Positions 30,328 through 32,223 of a DNA stretch of 32,223 nucleotides are shown here, piece by piece; the first letter of the stretch is position 1, and the number at the start of each line of letters is the position of its first letter. This DNA comes from Victivallales bacterium (GTDB lineage Bacteria > Verrucomicrobiota > Lentisphaeria > Oligosphaerales > Oligosphaeraceae). The notes beneath the pieces are model-generated. The model was not told where the DNA came from. It saw nothing but the letters and a program-made list of their open reading frames with translations, and did not search any database. The DNA is taken from positions 1-32,223 of the forward strand of contig CAAGGB010000091.1 of assembly GCA_900769285.1 (NCBI GenBank), written 5' to 3'. A program made the translations under genes and the position numbers.

Positions 30328-32112
30328 ATGAGCATCCCACGCCCAGAGCATCCCCAGCCCCAGTTCTTCCGCCCCACCTGGCTCAACCTCAACGGCACCT
30401 GGACCTTCGACTTTGACTTCGGCAAGTCCGGCCTCGAACGCGGCCTGCAGCGCGCCACGGCCCTTCCCCGCACCATCACCGTCCCCTTCTGCCCCGAATC
30501 CACCCTCTCGGGCGTCGCGCACACCGACTTCATCGAGGCCATGTTCTACCAGCGCAACGTGACCGTCCCCGCCGAATGGCAGGGCCTCCCGCGCATCCTG
30601 CTCCATTTCGGCGCCGTCGACTACCACGCGCAAATCTTCGTCGACGGCGAGCTCGTCTGCCGCCACTCCGGCGGCTCGACGCCCTTCACCGCCGACCTGA
30701 CCGGACGCGTCCAGGCCGGACAGACCTTCAGCCTCACCGTCGCCGTCCGGGACGACACCCGCTCCGGCGCCCAGGGCGTCGGCAAGCAGAGCATGCCCTA
30801 CGCCTCCGCCGGCTGCTCCTACACCCGCGTCACCGGCATCTGGCAGACCGTCTACCTCGAGGCCACCCAGGACCTCGCGCTCGTCTCCTGCCGCTGCGTC
30901 CCCGACTTCGATGGCTCGCGCTTCGTCTTCACCCCCACCTTCACCCGCGACCAGCGCGGCGCCGCCCTCACCGTCACCGCCAAGGCCGACGGCGCCGCCG
31001 TCGCCACCATGACGGTCCCCGCCGTCTCCGGCGTCCCCGTCGCCCTCGACATCCCCGCCGCCCGCCCCTGGTCCCCCGACAGCCCCTTCCTCTATGACCT
31101 GGAATACACCGTGACGCGCCCTGACGGCTCCGAGGCCGACCGCGTCCAGTCCTACGCCGGACTCCGCAAGGTCAGCGTCGAGGGCAACCGCATCCTCCTC
31201 AACAACCGCCCCATCTTCCTCCGCATGGTCCTCGACCAGGGCTTCTACCCCGACGGCATCTGGACCGCCCCCTCCGCACAGGCCCTCGAGAACGACATCC
31301 GACTCTCCATGGCCTGCGGCTTCAACGCCGCGCGCCTCCACCAGAAGGTCTTCGAGCCGCTCTTCCACTACTACGCCGACAAGCTCGGCTACCTCACCTG
31401 GGCCGAATACCCCTCCTGGGGCATGGCCTGCAACGGCAACACCAGCTCGCCCGCCTACTTCGAGTCCGAGGCCCACTACCTCCGCGAATGGCGCGCCTGC
31501 GTCGAGCGCGACGCCAACCATCCCTCCATCATCGCCTGGTCACCCCTCAACGAGACCGCGCCCAACGACCGCACACCCGAACACACCCTCGCCTGCTACC
31601 GACGCTTCGTCGCCGACATCGTCGACCTCACCCACGCCATCGACCCCACCCGCCCCGTCAATGACTCCTCCGGCTGGACCCATGTCAAGACCGACATCTG
31701 GACCACCCACAACTACTGCCCCGACGCCAACGCCCTCCGCAAGAGCTTCGAGGCCGAAGGAAAGGGCACCGTCGCCAGAAACCGCCCCGCCGTCGAGCCC
31801 GCCTACGCCGGACAGCCCTTCGTCTGCGACGAATGGGGCGGCTTCAAGTTCATCCCCGTCGACCGCCGCGACTCCACACAGGCCGGCTGGGGCTACCACG
31901 GACTCGTCATCGACACCCCGCAGCAGCTCCTCGACAAAATCGCCGAGCAGATCGACGTCCTCGTCTCCTGGCCCGACTGCTGCGGCTACTGCTACACCCA
32001 GCTCACCGACGTCGAGCAGGAGCAGAACGGCGTCCTCTGCTACGACCGCACCCCCAAGGCACCACTCGAGAAGTACGCCGAGCTCTTCGGACGCACCCGC
32101 AACGACCTCTGA
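30328..32112 (+). CDS. Glycoside hydrolase family 2 protein (beta-galactosidase type)
   Basis: 594 aa from ATG 30328 (AAGG 5 nt before it; homology starts at RPTWLNLNGTWTFDFDF). The jelly-roll sugar-binding domain is about 10-180, the Ig-like domain about 185-280 and the TIM barrel about 285-590. The acid/base is E409 (WSPLNETAP) and the nucleophile E502 (VCDEWGGF). The late YCYTQLTDVEQEQNGVLCYD is typical of a GH2 subgroup common in gut glycan degraders. It lacks the N-x-K uronate motif, so a neutral sugar such as galactose is more likely than glucuronate. No signal peptide, so it acts on imported oligosaccharides. It lies 64 nt after the first GH2 gene and is probably in the same operon. 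Confidence 0.85.
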   Translation: MSIPRPEHPQPQFFRPTWLNLNGTWTFDFDFGKSGLERGLQRATALPRTITVPFCPESTLSGVAHTDFIEAMFYQRNVTVPAEWQGLPRILLHFGAVDYHAQIFVDGELVCRHSGGSTPFTADLTGRVQAGQTFSLTVAVRDDTRSGAQGVGKQSMPYASAGCSYTRVTGIWQTVYLEATQDLALVSCRCVPDFDGSRFVFTPTFTRDQRGAALTVTAKADGAAVATMTVPAVSGVPVALDIPAARPWSPDSPFLYDLEYTVTRPDGSEADRVQSYAGLRKVSVEGNRILLNNRPIFLRMVLDQGFYPDGIWTAPSAQALENDIRLSMACGFNAARLHQKVFEPLFHYYADKLGYLTWAEYPSWGMACNGNTSSPAYFESEAHYLREWRACVERDANHPSIIAWSPLNETAPNDRTPEHTLACYRRFVADIVDLTHAIDPTRPVNDSSGWTHVKTDIWTTHNYCPDANALRKSFEAEGKGTVARNRPAVEPAYAGQPFVCDEWGGFKFIPVDRRDSTQAGWGYHGLVIDTPQQLLDKIAEQIDVLVSWPDCCGYCYTQLTDVEQEQNGVLCYDRTPKAPLEKYAELFGRTRNDL

Positions 32113-32167
32113 TCCTCCTCACGCACAGGAACGTCCTCTCGCTCCTTAAGAGTCTATCCACAAAAGA

Positions 32168-32223
32168 CACAAAAGCCCCAAAAAGGCACAAAAGCCCCAA
32201 AAAGGCACAAAAGCCCCAAAAAG
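32168..32223. repeat. 19-nt tandem repeat, running off the window
   Basis: The unit CACAAAAGCCCCAAAAAGG starts at 32168, 32187 and 32206; the last copy is cut at the window end after 18 nt. Copies are identical. The array begins 55 nt after the second GH2 stop. No spacer sequence separates the units, so this is a minisatellite and not a CRISPR array. Confidence 0.85.

Overview
The window is mostly chromosomal backbone of a very GC-rich bacterium. Nearly all backbone genes put C or G in the third codon position. Two regions of lower GC interrupt it. My best guess for the host is an anaerobic, glycan-degrading bacterium of the Verrucomicrobiota/Lentisphaerota/Kiritimatiellota kind. That rests on a bacterial V-type ATPase operon of the Chlamydia/Borrelia layout (E, DUF2764, A, B, D, I, K) together with a hexosamine-kinase-like gene and family-2 glycoside hydrolases. 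It is inference; no taxonomic marker is present.

Layout. 1-938: edge of a lower-GC segment, with the first codon of a leftward gene and a DUF3037 gene. 1035-1452: three tandem tRNA-Thr(CGT) genes on the minus strand with their own promoter and terminator. 1485-2981: uvrC (minus), short for its family. 3182-4279: exported SGNH esterase. 4535-5821: purA with a clear promoter. 6103-13438: complete seven-gene V-type ATPase operon with promoter and terminator; its K subunit carries the Na+-binding residue set. 13628-15339: intact AT-rich IS4-superfamily insertion sequence. 15345-16294: decayed genes (3' remnant of an AlbA_2/HATPase-type regulator, and a GC-rich fragment of unknown origin). 16415-22508: lower-GC restriction-modification operon of the LlaJI type, read leftwards: remnant of a HTH controller, two m5C methyltransferases, McrB-like GTPase, McrC/LlaJI-like nuclease, and a small ORF. 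22496-23393: remnant of a GC-rich insertion sequence with 15-bp perfect terminal inverted repeats that cuts off the controller. 24007-26043: EF-G paralogue with altered G3 and G4 motifs. 26198-26872: radC (minus) with a near-consensus promoter. 27199-32112: carbohydrate cluster (NahK-like sugar kinase, beta-glucuronidase-like GH2, second GH2). 32168-32223: 19-nt tandem repeat running off the window.

How it works together. The ATPase genes form one ion-pumping machine. The R-M genes form one defence unit in which two methylases plausibly protect the two strands of an asymmetric site and the McrB/McrC pair cuts. The last three genes fit release of uronic acids and galactosides from host-type glycans followed by phosphorylation of a freed amino sugar. 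The most interesting items are the R-M operon whose controller was truncated by an IS, the EF-G paralogue with a non-canonical GTPase site, and the Na+-type V-ATPase with DUF2764 in the place of subunit C.
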